Source: Turritopsis dohrnii (lineage: Eukaryota; Cnidaria; Hydrozoa; Anthoathecata; Oceaniidae). Taken from it: 64,000 bases of DNA. The notes under the pieces were generated by a model. It had not been told where the DNA came from. It saw only the letters and a list, made by a program, of their open reading frames with translations, and searched no databases. Shown piece after piece: positions 13,201 to 25,300 of the stretch. The stretch is taken from assembly GCA_027922465.2 (NCBI GenBank), contig BQMF02000095.1, forward strand, positions 310,001-374,000, in the 5' to 3' direction. The position numbers and the translations under genes are program-made. Numbering within the stretch: position 1 is the first letter of the stretch; the number at the start of each line of letters is the position of its first letter.

Positions 13201-16200
13201 TGACCTGTGTAAATATGTTTAATCTTCTGTCTGTCGTTTCTGTACGTAGTCAGTATTTGTCGTTTGCAACCAGATGTTATAGAGACCACATTTTGGTGTT
13301 AGCTGGTCAATATCAGTTGATCTCTTAAGACCTACTTCGATGTTTTTCTCATGAAGAGATTACTATGTAACTATATATACATGATACAGTATCGATTACG
13401 AATCATCATAAAAGCACTTGAAAAAGCAAAACATCTATATATTATCATCGCCAACAACTCTGAGTCAATTAGTGGTGACTGCTGTTTGAACGATGTGGTT
13501 AGAGAGAAAAGTCTTTCGAGTCTTTAGTAACTCTTCTGTTGACAGTAAGAAAAGGAGGCTATCCACAAGAGCTTCTAATTCTTCGTTGAATGGGTCTAGC
13601 TGTGCTTCGTCGTTATACGGCTCCAACTGGAGTGTTTTTGAAAAACTCAGTGTAAGTCTCTGCTGAAAATCTTTCTTTAGATTAGTCAAAGTAGTGACAG
13701 GGAATGTGATGCATGATGGCGGAGAAGTTGTGTGGTTAAAGATGGCGGAAAGTTTGTTTTGGGAGTGTTTTAACGTTCTGCTTTCTCTTGTAGGAGTTTT
13801 CGAAACTGCGACAAGAAAATAATTATCTTCGCTCGAAACTACGCAAGTGTGAACAGGAGGTGGAAGATCTGAAAGCTTTGAATATTACATTCAGAGAGGA
13901 GAAAGACAGATTGAAAAAAAAGGTATCGTTGTGTCAAATCTTTTCATAAACGACCAAGTTTTGGAATAGATCTTTTAACATTGTGACTTTTTCAGAATCG
14001 TGCTCTTCAAGAATCGTTAGAAGGTCGGTTACGTGAGCCGTCGCCGATACCGTCAACTGGTTCAGCTGGATCAGGACACCGACGTTCAAATTCGACGCAT
14101 CTAGATCGTTCTCAGTCGCCACTGTCTATCCAACGTTCGACCAGTGCAGTGTCTGATGGCAGGAATCAAAACTATCCATTCCATCCACCACAGCGTTCAG
14201 CAAGCTTCGATAATCGTTCACCGGTCTTACCACGTGGATCTCCCACCCTTCATCAACGTTCTGCATCCGATGCAAGAAAATCATCCTTTCCATCGCCAAG
14301 TCATAGCACACAAAGTTTGCATTCTCACCCAACGTCGGCCTTCGTTCAAGTTAACTCGAAAGGGTACACAATCAGCCCTGACAGCAGCTTACGAAGAGGT
14401 CAACATGTGGAATCCAGTGATCTCGGGTCGTCCATCGGCGATGACACTGCATCTCGTAGTGATTTATCCAGAGCTATAGTAAGTTTGTTTGTTTGTTCGT
14501 GCCTATGACTACGCTGTAAGTCATCGGTCATTGATTTTTTCTTGTCTTCTCAAATATTTTTGTTCGTTTTCAATTCATTTGATTGATTTCAGGTTCGCAA
14601 TCTACACGGTCGAATACCAGAGACGTTATTGCAAACATTGCTAACATACCACAGCTATGATCAAGTCTTAAGAACGCTTGCTCACCATTTTCTCACCGAG
14701 GTGGAGGAAAAGCACAAAGAGGGTGAGTTTTAAACACTTTTCCTGGCACTGGACCCTTCTTCGTATCTGTCTATTCTATCTGATGCTAACCTAATAACAT
14801 TCTTCCAGGCTTGATAAACGTTGAACGATTGGAGAGTCGAATGGGTCATTTACAATCACAGAACGACTTGTTGCAGTATAGCCTGGACGAAAGTAAGCAG
14901 AACGCTGAAAGGCTAAGTTATTTGTGTGGCAAGTATGAATCGAACAGTACGGCTTGGTCGCTAGCCTTGCAAAACACCGAGCATCTTATAGAGACGTATG
15001 AAGTAATGCTTCAACTGCAAGAATCCGAGGCTGATATTTATGCAGCTAATTGCCAGGTGGTCGGTCTAGTGGGAAACTTCGACACTTTAAAATCTCTCAC
15101 CTCCACCAAGTCATCCCAATCGAATATTTCCATCGCGTCGTCTAGTTCCCAGCAGATGGGATTCGTTGAAGATGACGAACTCATTAAGACGTATCAGTCG
15201 AAACGACGGGACGCAGAGACGCAAGCAAAATCATTACTACATAAATTGGATAAGAAATACGAAAATGTGGTAACGCATGGTGGAGAGGATGAACTGAAAA
15301 ACGACGATCTGAGTTACAAGAGTCGAACGAGCACTGGTAGCTCACAGAACTCTGCTTGTACAGATACTCTTTCGAAGGACGAGGAACACAGGCTACGTCG
15401 CTATATAAAGCAGTTGAAGAAAGAGCGAAATGTATGTAAGGGTACAGTTGTAGAACTTGAGTCTGTTCACGAATACAGCGACCGCCCCAATGAAGAGGGC
15501 GTGGCGGAACGTTCGCACGAGTTAAATATGGACATAGAAACGGCAGTGATACTGCAAGAGATGCAAGCTTTAAAGGAAGAACGAGCTGAACTTAAGCATC
15601 GTATATACTTGTTAGAAAAGGAGAAAAGAGCACTCGAGTTAAAAATGAATTCGCGAGAAGCGCAAGAACAAGCTTACATTGTACATATTGAACATTTGAA
15701 GTCTGAAGTGAAGGAACAAATGCGAAAACGAAAGTTGTTGTTAAAGGAAAATAACAGAAAAGTAAGTCCTCCTCCACTGCTATCTCACTTTCACGTCATC
15801 GAAATTTCAGAGGTTTTCCTTGTTTAAATACTACTGTCGTGCATTAGCTTGTTTTTAAATGAATTTTAAGTTTCAAGCAGAACAATTTTAATTTTCTTTA
15901 TTGTTCATTTGTGACGTCACAGGAAGAAGAAACGCTGTCCATAGCCAGTGGAAGCACACATAGCAATCCAGCCTCCAGCGACCATCAATATTCATCTATG
16001 GATGAGATCCCCGTTGACCTTGTACAAGCCTCTAAGAGGGAGCGCAATCTCAAGCAGCGAATACAAGAACTCGTCGATACGCTGGAAAAACTTTCCAAGA
16101 ATTCTGAAATTCGCCACAAACAAACCGCCGAATATATATCTGATTTGAAACGGGCAAACGGTGCTTTGGTGACGGCATACGAAAAAGCGAAGAAGAGACA

Positions 16201-16470
16201 CGCAAGTCGGTTGAAGAAGTTTGAACAACAGCTAGTTCAGATGGCGGATAAATATCAAACTCAGGTTTGTCTATATTACACATTTGTTTTATTATTTTTA
16301 TTATTAAAATTTCTCAGACGTTCTCAGATATTTTGAAGGGAAGTTTTTAAGCCGTTCCATCTATTAATTCTATCGCTCTCTTCTAGGTTCGGGCTTTGAA
16401 AGAACAGATCGCTATCTTGAAAGAAACCCCTCCTAATACGCAACTACAACAAACAGAAACATCACTATGA
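4275..16470 (+). CDS. MCC: MCC (mutated in colorectal cancers) homologue, long form
   Basis: Coiled-coil scaffold of cell polarity, migration and Wnt/beta-catenin signalling. Exons: 4275-4339, 8292-8539, 8868-9196, 11106-11270, 11802-11973, 12167-12477, 12564-12654, 12775-12848, (possible 13550-13651), 13794-13922, 13996-14478, 14593-14722, 14809-15761, 15923-16264 and 16387-16470; about 1,191 codons, or 1,225 with the optional exon. All phases agree. An N-terminal EF-hand loop (D13-K-D-Q-D-G-Y-L-D) is split by the 3.95-kb intron 1. A second, degenerate EF-hand (GASESGKISYQQF) and long coiled coils follow. MCC-specific blocks include RLESRMGHLQSQNDLL, YLLEKEKRALELKMNSREAQ and SEIRHKQTAEYISDLKRAN. 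The protein ends in the class I PDZ ligand ETSL, as in human MCC. The start ATG GAC GAC TTT directly precedes the EF-hand. Unusual: an acidic run (EEEEEEDEDDEEED) and a Cys cluster in exon 6. Confidence 0.95.
5160..5300. repeat. TTCGCAAA-rich repeat in MCC intron 1
   Basis: Several TTCGCAAA / TTACGCAAA blocks in both orientations within AT-rich DNA. It resembles the TTTGCGGAAC-type foldback repeats at 50.2, 50.6 and 62.5 kb and is probably a decayed copy of a related MITE family. Boundaries are approximate. Confidence 0.45.
5634..5948 (+). repeat. tRNA-derived SINE
   Basis: The head resembles a tRNA: an A-box-like segment (TAGCCTTGTGGTAGAGTG), an anticodon-arm-like stem, a B box (GGGTTCAATCCCC) and an imperfect acceptor stem (GACTGGT with ACCGAGTC). 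About 230 bases of unrelated body follow, then a 3' tail of AAATAAATAAAAAAAATAAATAAA. A tRNA head, a body and an A-rich tail are SINE features. It lies in MCC intron 1 in the sense direction. No clear target duplication was seen. Confidence 0.75.
10342..10379 (+). promoter_or_regulatory. TATA box and initiator of an internal MCC promoter
   Basis: TATATAAAA at 10342-10350, with TATAAA starting at 10344. An initiator-like TTCAGTC has its A at 10376, 32 bases further on, which is classical core-promoter spacing. A short leader then reaches an ATG at 10391 that opens a small exon with a perfect GTATGT donor. Inferred to drive a short MCC transcript. Confidence 0.55.
10391..10423 (+). CDS. MCC: Alternative first coding exon of MCC (short isoform)
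   Basis: ATG GCT AAA ACC ... GTG followed by GTATGT, encoding MAKTYVLRLRV. It ends in phase 0, exactly the phase of the acceptor at 11106 (LHLAALTSYKNEI). The human MCC short isoform begins with its own exon and joins at the equivalent residue (LHSAALA). Phase fit, the upstream TATA-Inr and the shared junction support a real alternative start. No transcript evidence is available here. Confidence 0.6.
13550..13651 (+). CDS. MCC: Possible extra MCC exon, Ser-rich
   Basis: 34 open codons between MCC exons at 12775-12848 and 13794-13922: KRRLSTRASNSS ... SLYGSNWSVFEKLS, ending at a strong GTAAGT donor. With the acceptor ending GTAAG at 13549 it enters and leaves in phase 0, so it can be included or skipped without changing frame. 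The stronger-looking CAG at 13543-13545 would put a stop in frame. It could be a cassette exon or a chance open stretch. Confidence 0.4.
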
Positions 16471-16746
16471 CAACAAACTTTGACGCTGTCCTGTTTGTAA
16501 ATTCTTTTGACGTGATATTATAAGAACTTTTTTCCACTTTATCGTTTGAAAAAGAAAATTTTATACATGAAATGTCCGAGATTTTTTATCCGTAACCACA
16601 AGTAAATAGACACTGCGTTGAATATAGATCACAGAATGCAAGAGGGTGGTAGGTTGGGGAGGTTAGGTGGTAGTATGGACTAAATAAGTGTTTAACGCCA
16701 ATTTTGTAGTCTATAAAATTTTGTTGATACAAAAACATAGCTAACT
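16471..16746. other. MCC-LRRC47 convergent 3' spacer
   Basis: 276 bases between the MCC stop (TGA, 16468-16470) and the LRRC47 stop on the other strand. It must hold both 3' UTRs, which may overlap as convergent transcripts. No long ORF. Confidence 0.6.
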
Positions 16747-18652
16747 TTAGGATATCGTATCTGTTACCCGTTCGACACTTATCCCTTTAAATTCTAAGTC
16801 CACCTTCGAAGGGAATATAACCCGGAGTTCACCGTTTTCGTTCACCACTCGTATTTGTTCCAGAACGAGTCCGTCCAAATCTTCTGTATGCGAGCTTAAA
16901 GGAACACGAAACATCTGTTTAATTAGTTCTTCCATGGCGTACTTGCATTGAGCTATACTGATCGGCGAAGTCACCTCGATAAAAACATCGGAAACTGCCG
17001 CTTGTATCTGAAAAGAACCGAAGATCAGAAAACGCTTTTAGCAAATGTGGAGGAGAGTACACGAACAGATAGTTTCAAAAATATGTTGAGTGGCATTAGA
17101 ATTGGTCGACATGAAGGTTGTTTTATGTATCGATCAAAGTCAAGTTTTATATGTTTTCTACTAGCCTAAGCAGGCTACCGTCGTACCTTGGTGGTCTCGC
17201 TGTTAGTAATAGGTGGCAAAGACACCACTTCTTCATCGCCACTATTCTTTAAACAAGTCAACATCTCTTTACCATGAACAAGATCTAAAAACCTGACCAA
17301 AACACGAAATTTGTTTTAGCAATAATAAAACGGCATTCTCTGTCAACTTTTGACAATCCTCATCCTTGAATGATTTCGAATCAACACTCACTTGTACAAG
17401 CCTGTCTTTACATTTCTCTTTTTCTTTAACTTCAAACTCTCCCTCTCTTTCTTCATGGTGTTGATCAACTCGTCTGCAGAAGTCTTTGCATCTTTACCGA
17501 GAGCTTGGATGGAGATTTCGTTCATACCAACAGCTTCGTATTTGAGGGGAAATTTCAAGTCGTTCAAGTTGTGAGTGGCAATCGTAGCTTTGGTCCGCAT
17601 ATCACATTCGTTTTCATGCAACTTAGTCTATATGAAAACGTTAATCAGATGGCGTTACAGAGCGGTTCTAGAATGGGCGTTTAACAGTAACAAGTTACCT
17701 GTAAGTTGATAAATGCTTTAAATTTGACCGGGTCGCGAAGGTCCAACTGCTTGACAACACAGCAACAGATGTAAGGTCGTTCTTCTTTCACGCTGTTAAA
17801 AGATATCACCCTTCTTTCGTCATCTTTATTTTGAATTATAAATATTTTTCTATCTGCACCTTCATTTTCTTCCCTCTCCACCGACTGATGGGCGTTTTTC
17901 TTCTTTTTCCCTTTCCCGCCCCCACTGCTACTTTGTTTGGACAGATAATCCAAGATGGCTTTTGTATTACATTGCACCGTCATCTTCTTCAAGCGATTGT
18001 CTTTCAAAGGATTGTTTCGCAAATTTAAGGTCTTCACCTTCCTACATTCAGACAGTTCTGCAGCCACTACTTGCAACTTATTGTCGGACAGATCTAAACT
18101 TTTCAGTGTTTGCATTTCGTTGATTTCGCTTGGCACTGTAGCGATCTGGTTGTTTGCTGCATTCAGCTCTGAGAAATTGGTCAATTTATTCAAGCCGGTA
18201 GGAAAGGTTGTTATACTGTTATGCTCGATGAACAATGTGCTCAGGCCGGTATACTCAGCAAAGTCGGGAAGTTGAAACAACTGGTTGTTGCTAAGATTTA
18301 ACGTGTGAACTGATGGTAGACATATCTGAGGAAAAGAGGCGAGCTGGTTGAACGATAAATCCAGAAATTTCAATTTACTTAATCGCGGCAAGGTGCAAGG
18401 GATTGCAGACAGTTTATTTCGGTGCAATGCTAAATCTATTAAATTAGCCAAGTTACCGATGTCGTCGGATAAGGATACTAAGATAGTGTCGGATATCTCC
18501 AAATAGTTCAACCCAGTGAGCTTGTAGAGTGTATCGGGAAACATGCCGTTATTAGACGTCAATTTCTCTGATATGACATCACCATTCAAATGCAATTCAT
18601 GGCGGCCATCTTCAGAAGCTTGGCTGATCTCGTCCCAGTCTTCTGCAGACAT
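16747..18652 (-). CDS. LRRC47: LRRC47, leucine-rich repeat protein with B3/B4 domain
   Basis: Four exons on the minus strand: 18652-17699, 17627-17392, 17292-17187 and 17007-16747; 518 codons plus stop, against 583 in human. The order is an N-terminal start MSAEDWDEISQ, about eight leucine-rich repeats (LSKLKFLDLSFNQLASFP, VHTLNLSNNQLFQLP, LKSLDLSDNKLQVV), a Lys-rich hinge (GGGKGKKKKN), then the region resembling the B3/B4 tRNA-binding fold of PheRS beta (RPYICCCVVKQLDLRD, TKATIATHNLNDLK). The end is conserved (LEQIRVVNENGELRVIFPSK). All three junctions keep frame. The biochemical role is poorly known; a translation-associated or ribosome-related role is suggested for the family. Confidence 0.95.
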
Positions 18653-19368
18653 TTTGTGTTATACGTCTAAGAAAGGAAGAACAAATACATCTAGCAATAG
18701 AAAGGAACATGGAAAGCCGCTCTCAACCAACAAAGCAATGAAAAATAATCCAGGCTTGAAGTTGCAGTGGAATACACAAAGATTGCTTAACTAATAAAAA
18801 AAAAGTCGACATTTTAATATATCTCAATCGATCATTTCTTTCTAATGGATTAAAAATTTGATATGAAGAAAAAAAGTCTACAAATCTATTCTCCATTAAA
18901 TAAGTACCAGATGAATAAAAGGGTACGTTTCTTTACTACACGCATCGAAAAGAACAAGGATAAAATAGCAAAGCTCGAAGAAACCCTGCGAAGGATTAAA
19001 AAAAAAACAAATACAACAATTCCAAAATAATACTATATGTGTTCTTTAAAATGATAGAAAAAAAACATGACAGAGACTATGAAGTTGAGGTTTAGCCTCC
19101 AACATCGCTTCCCACAAAACAATTGCTACGAACAACAAGGTCTTTCTCACAAGACAAACGCAATGTTGGATAGCCCTTACACGTAGCCGATACGGTAAGG
19201 GCGTAAGATGACGATAAAAACATGCGTCATCGCAACATCATCAATACGAGTGCATAAAGCGATTGAGAGAGTTGTATTGTGGGATAATTCAAACAAATAT
19301 TACTATATGCTCTAAAACATTAACGACAACCAAAACAAAAGTCACTTTGCTTCGCCAAACATCTTCCG
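18653..19368. other. LRRC47 promoter side / PSME4 3' side spacer
   Basis: 716 bases upstream of LRRC47 and downstream of PSME4, both on the minus strand. Short A-runs and no supportable ORF. It must contain the PSME4 3' UTR and the LRRC47 promoter; no individual motif is convincing. Confidence 0.5.
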
Positions 19369-22300
19369 TTAAGCGTAATAACTTGGCGAGATCAACAAAT
19401 CCGTCAGTACCGACAACTGATCGTCGGTAAATTTCTGCCGGTGCATATGCCAGTTATCATGATGTGTACGTCGGAAATCCGATAACGTCTTTTTTACCGT
19501 AGCCTGTACAAGAGATAGTCAAACGATGAAGATATCTCAAAAACACAGAAGCTGTAAAGAGAGTCTTAAAACTGGTGTTACCTGGATCTGTGGAGCATCA
19601 TGCAAGTAATTTCCGATATCTAATAACACTTCGGGCATCCACAACGGAACGTCGTAAGGGAAAGCCAGTATACATGCAGACAAACCTAAAATACCTCCAT
19701 GCTTGATATGAAGATTAAGTGTGTCTAAAGAAAAAAAAATCAAATGTATCCATCGTTATGCTCAAGAGGAGGTTTGGAAATACGAAACAAATGAATACGA
19801 ACTGAGCTTTAGATCATCAGCCGTCAAAACAACCCCGTGCCGAGTCTTCTTAAGCTTCTTCTTCGCCATATTGGAAAACATCGTCTATAAATAAAAGAGA
19901 TTAGAAAAAAAAAGGAAGAAAAAATTGCTATCAAAAAAATTGCTATCAAAAAAATTGAAACTACTCACTAATATCTCCTTTGTGACAACAACGTAACCAT
20001 AATGGATAAGTCCACTGAGAAAGCTTGATGCTATTTCTCTCACCTGTACAACGAAATATAATGTAGATCTTAAAACTGACAATCTTGCTTGATTGTTTAA
20101 AAATGTTAAAACAAATAAATACACGCCTTGATTAAGTTAAGCGGAGCACGGTAATAACTAACTGCGATATTTATGTGGCTGTCTAAAGCCATGTTGATAT
20201 TCAGCAATGAATTTTGTATAAAGTACAACTGTATAATTTTACCCGAATAAAAGTAATTTAATTCGACACGGCGATTATGCAGCCGTATAAAGCTGGCCTA
20301 AACAGAAAAGAGAGTTTGACTTACTTCAAGTTGGTCATCACCTAGCCTGTCAATGTTGACTTTGAGAATGTCATTTCTGATATCATCTCGATCAAGAGTG
20401 AACAGGTTGTGAAACAAGAGAATCTGAAACAAAAACATTGAGAATTAAAACTAGTCACAAACTACTTTGACTACAAACTTTGTCAATGTACCTTCAGATA
20501 GTTCAAAGCTGTCTTCCTGGCGTTCCATGATTTGTAGTTACAAACCTGAACAAAAAAGAAAAAAAACATAACGGAAGACTGACCACGGACAGACTCTTTA
20601 ACAGATAATAACAGATCATATGAAGCTACCTTTATCAGGGTTGAGACGGCCGTGGTAATCATATTGGTATCCAAATGTTTGGAGGCAAGTAAAGGAAAAA
20701 CCTGGAGTGGTGAAGAGAAAGAAACATCGTTTTAACCACTGGAATTCATTTTTAAGTATTTATTAAATGATCATCATATTACGAGAAAAATCCATTGAAA
20801 CATTATATGTGATTGACTCGATTTAAAAACTACTTGCTCTATGAGAAATCACACTAAATAACTGAGAGATAGCGTATACATTTATCGCGACTTGAGTGCT
20901 TCTTTTATATTGAAGGCTTCGATTTAAACCTAATCTATCAAAAATATGGACGTACAGTTTTACAAAGTCTGACGAGCTCTGGATCGTCTTCACGAGCTTC
21001 AAGGGGAATCAACTAAACGAAAGAAGCATCATTCATTTCATTGCACAAGAGAGTGGTCAATGGATGAAATGGTCTCTACCTACCACGGGTAGCATCCGAT
21101 AGATGTGTTCGTGTACCGGTTGCATCGTGTAAGAGTTATTGAGGAGAAAAGACAGGACTAAATCAAAACACGAGATGAAATGAAAACAAAATAGAAGAAG
21201 AAGGAAAATGCGAAGAAAAGTTCTACCTGTCTTGGCAATGCGATCTCTCCTCTTCTCATCATCGTTTTCACCACTGATGTGTAAATCTTCCACGTCAACA
21301 TCCATGCGGTCGACATGTGACGACTGGCGTGAATCAGCTTTCTGGAGATGTTTGTTCGGTACAGTGCTTTCCTCCAAAACATTGTTACATAGGACGGTCA
21401 GATCTTCCAACACGTCGTCGACAAACGTTTCGATACGAGGCGATAACGTGTCTCTATTAACGCCACACTTGATGTCACACATGAATATGTATGATAAGAC
21501 GCTGGAATAAGAGAGAAATAGGATATACATGTTTTTCTTTTTATAAGCATAATGTTTATAAGCATACCTAGCCTCAGTTTTGTCCAAAAAATAAGCATAT
21601 ACTTAGCATATTCACGAGCCTGCGTTGTTCCTGCTAAGCATATCTAAGCTAATGTGACCTATACACTTAAAATGTTATTTCTCTCTCTTCCTATTTCCCT
21701 TCATAGTTTACACTAGGTTGCTACAAAATTTTAACGAAATGAAATGAAAATTTGTTTGTAAAAAAGAAGCATGCATATTTAAACTTCAATAAGTTATGTG
21801 AATAACACATTGTTTGTATCGTAAAATACCAAAATAAGTGAAATATAGGCTTTTAAGGAGCCCATAAGAGTAATATAACACATTTATGCTAATTTTATTT
21901 ATTTATTTTTTTTGCAAGAATACTGAATTTTATTGTAATAAGCATACCATAAGCATAAATTCAGCTTTTATTTTGTGGTAGCTTAAGCATAATCGAAAAT
22001 TTAATATGCTTATAAAAACATGTACTTATCGGGTTAAAGATTATTTGGAGTGTACCTTCCAATTCTGTCTCGAACATTCTTGTACGGATGGGAGAAATGT
22101 GGTTTCAGATAGTTGTAAAGCGAGTGATAAATATGAGCGACACGCCACTCCTGTTGCGCTATTGTGTTTTGAAGTAACATCAAGCGACTGGTATCACCCA
22201 GCGAACCACCAGTCCCACTAACGGGATTATCCATAAGCAATGTGAAAAGCTCATGGAATCGATTCGGGTCGCGACTCTCCTGCAAAAGGAATTCACGGCT

Positions 22301-25300
22301 TAATAACATGACTGTTGTGACAAAAAAAAAACGAAGGAGAATAAATGCTTACTGTGGCTGTGATAAAGGATATCGACCAATCTCGTCGCACCTCGGGGAT
22401 GACTTTGGTGGAGAAAACATCCTTGATGAGCGCACATAGGACCGGCCATAACGTACCTAACTCTGTACTAGTCCAGTTTTTGCAACCACGGATTATTCCG
22501 GCAATAATTTCAGCGGCACACCTTTGTTTACTCTCAACACTTTCGTTGAGAAGTTTTTCAAGTACCTTATGATACTGTGGTAACAATAATGGGCCGAAAT
22601 TTCGGAACAGCCCTTTGTAAAGAAAAAATCTATAACGATCAAAAGAATCTTCGCCTTTCTTAATTTCTATAGAAAACAAATCGATGAATTTTTCAAAAAA
22701 CACATCATCTAAAAACGATTTGGTAATTTCTAGTTCAATAGGGTTCAATTTTCGATTGCACTGCGATATTTGTCCAGCCTTTGGTTCATATACTTTTAAT
22801 TCTAATGGCCATGAACTATAACCCCAATGGGTTTTATCGACGTAAATTGTCTTTTCTTCGCTGTTCTGCGACGTAGACGTACTGGTTGGTTGGTATTGCA
22901 TCCAAGCATTGTCCGGTCTGTTATCAGTGCATGGGAGCCCTAGTAAGTATTCAGACTTAGTCGAAATCCCGAACAGAGAGAAATCGATGTTTTTTTTCTC
23001 GAACAATGGTTTGTGTTGATGTAACACAGCCACAAGCGTTTTGACAGCAAACTAAACATTAAGTGTGAGAAATGAAGATATTTATCGCATCATTATTTCA
23101 AAAAGGTTATCTCATCAACATCTGCCCACCTGTCTCATTGTATACGAGTCGTGCACGAGTGTTTTCACGAACATTCGTACGGTCCTCGTTGGTATCTCGA
23201 TCGAGCTGGTCAAGATCAACTTTACGAATTTCATGCTGATTTCTGCGCACCTCCAATGCCTAAACATAAAGGTTGTATGCAAACTTGCTCTACTACGTTG
23301 CGTAGTGTTGCGGTTAACCTCGACTTACTGTTGCGGGTCTTCCAAGAGAGTTGTTAACTCTTCCATTAGTGCCACGTGAAGTCTGTTTCATGAAACATAG
23401 AAGACAATTATTCAATAGATACAGAAATTGCAAGCAGTAAAAGATTAAAGAAACAACCTTGTGTGCTGCGCGTTTGATTCTGACAGCTTGGTTTCCGCTT
23501 CGCATAATTCATCGGCAGACGGCAAAGGAAAATCGTTGCCGTTTGATTTTAACAAAGTTAACAACACATCTCTACTCTTCTTGTCCACCTGATAAATAAA
23601 CAACTATCACGTCAGAACTAACAAAACAATCAATCATAAACAGCCGAAAACGAAAACAACCAATGAAGAATTTGCAAAACAAACCCTTATACCTTTCTAT
23701 CGAAATCTAACGTGTCAAACTTTGATTCCAAGTGGCCGACGAGACGATTGATAAGCGACACTATCGACGGCTTTTCCGATTGGTCGGCACGGATGATTGC
23801 CGGCCAGGTTTGTCTGACTGTCTCCCAGTAGTGAGTGATGAGGTAGATGAGACGGGGGTATTGCAGAATATAAAGTGTCCCTTTCAATTTCTCATGAGAC
23901 GTTTCGGGGTTCAACTTCAGGTTTTCGAGAAGTCCTGGTAAAATTGCCCTGGAAGCGTAGTCGTACATCTCCAGGCAACCAAACAATACCTTTTGTGCGT
24001 CGATACGAACCTAGAATGGAGGCGAAGTGATGGTTAATGATGCTCTATTCAAAAAATGGTAAGCAGCCACATGACAGTATCGAAGAGGACGTTCCTGTTT
24101 CCAGAAAGACTGATTGAGAAAAACCGGTTTGTCAACAATCGATAGATAGAAGCTTTCCTGCAGAACTCCTGATACTTTCTTTACAAGGAACTCAGAGGTT
24201 TGTACCTAGGAAAGTTGCGTATAAATTCCCTTAAAAGTTGTATGAAAGTTACTTAACGCTTGGTCAACATAAAGCTATATTGTCGAGTATTTATCTCTGC
24301 CCTTGTTTGTTTATATCACTCAATATAATCGAACTGATCGGTTATTGTAGGAAGAAAAATGAAAAAGGCTGTTTGCCTAATGAGAAAAACAACGGTTTTA
24401 GACTAAAAAAAGAAATCTCATGTCAAACTTTGATCCTAGGAAAGGCATTTAAAAATTTAGCAGCTTTTCCTAGGGTTACTTAAATAAAATAACAGTATTA
24501 TGTGGCATTATGATACATACGGCAGTATAGACAGATGTACTCATCACAACTAGATCTTGAACAACCATGAGATCAGTGTATGTGAACGGTGTAGAATGCC
24601 GATCTAAAACTCGCATGTCGTGCTGTAACTGGATCCGTTCAATGAGAACAGCTCTCACATGTCGCTTATTGCCATGTAGCTACAAACAAAAATACAGAAA
24701 AAATCTTTTGAAAAACTGTTGATACAACGCGCTACAAAAGCACAAATTAGTTACTACCTTGTCAGCAAGAGCTTTCTTCACGGTGGAAGCATTTTTCCAG
24801 CGCATGTTGAACTCGTTCCAATTCACACCATGATGGAGAAGCAAATAGTCGTAGATTTTGGTAAGAATTCGAAAGGCTTTGCTGTCATCTTCGTTAGTTT
24901 GAAGCATGTATTCTACGACAGAAGGAAAAGGGTGTGGAAAATCTCCTTAATTTTCAACAGCACAGCAAAACAAATCAAACAAACCAAAAAACCGATGCAA
25001 TTCTTCAGCGAGTCGTTTTCTGGTAATACAACACTGAAAGTCTTCAATATCACCATTCTTAGTGATGTTATAAGAACGGTCTTTGTACACCATGCTGGGT
25101 GGCGCTAACCCTTCCACCTTTTGATCTTTCCACATAGGGAGTACATTACCGCACCCATAGATGATGACAGCTACCAACTGAAGCCTTAAGTGTAATTCAT
25201 CTCTTAAAAAAAAGAAAGCATTTTTAAAGGAATAACAACGTTCTCGGACCTTCATCATAAAACACAAACCAAACCCAACATTTAGTACATAACTGATTAA

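Noticed and set aside
13465..13689. Minus-strand 74-codon ORF in MCC
   Set aside because: Opposite the possible Ser-rich cassette exon; no acceptor or donor context of its own.
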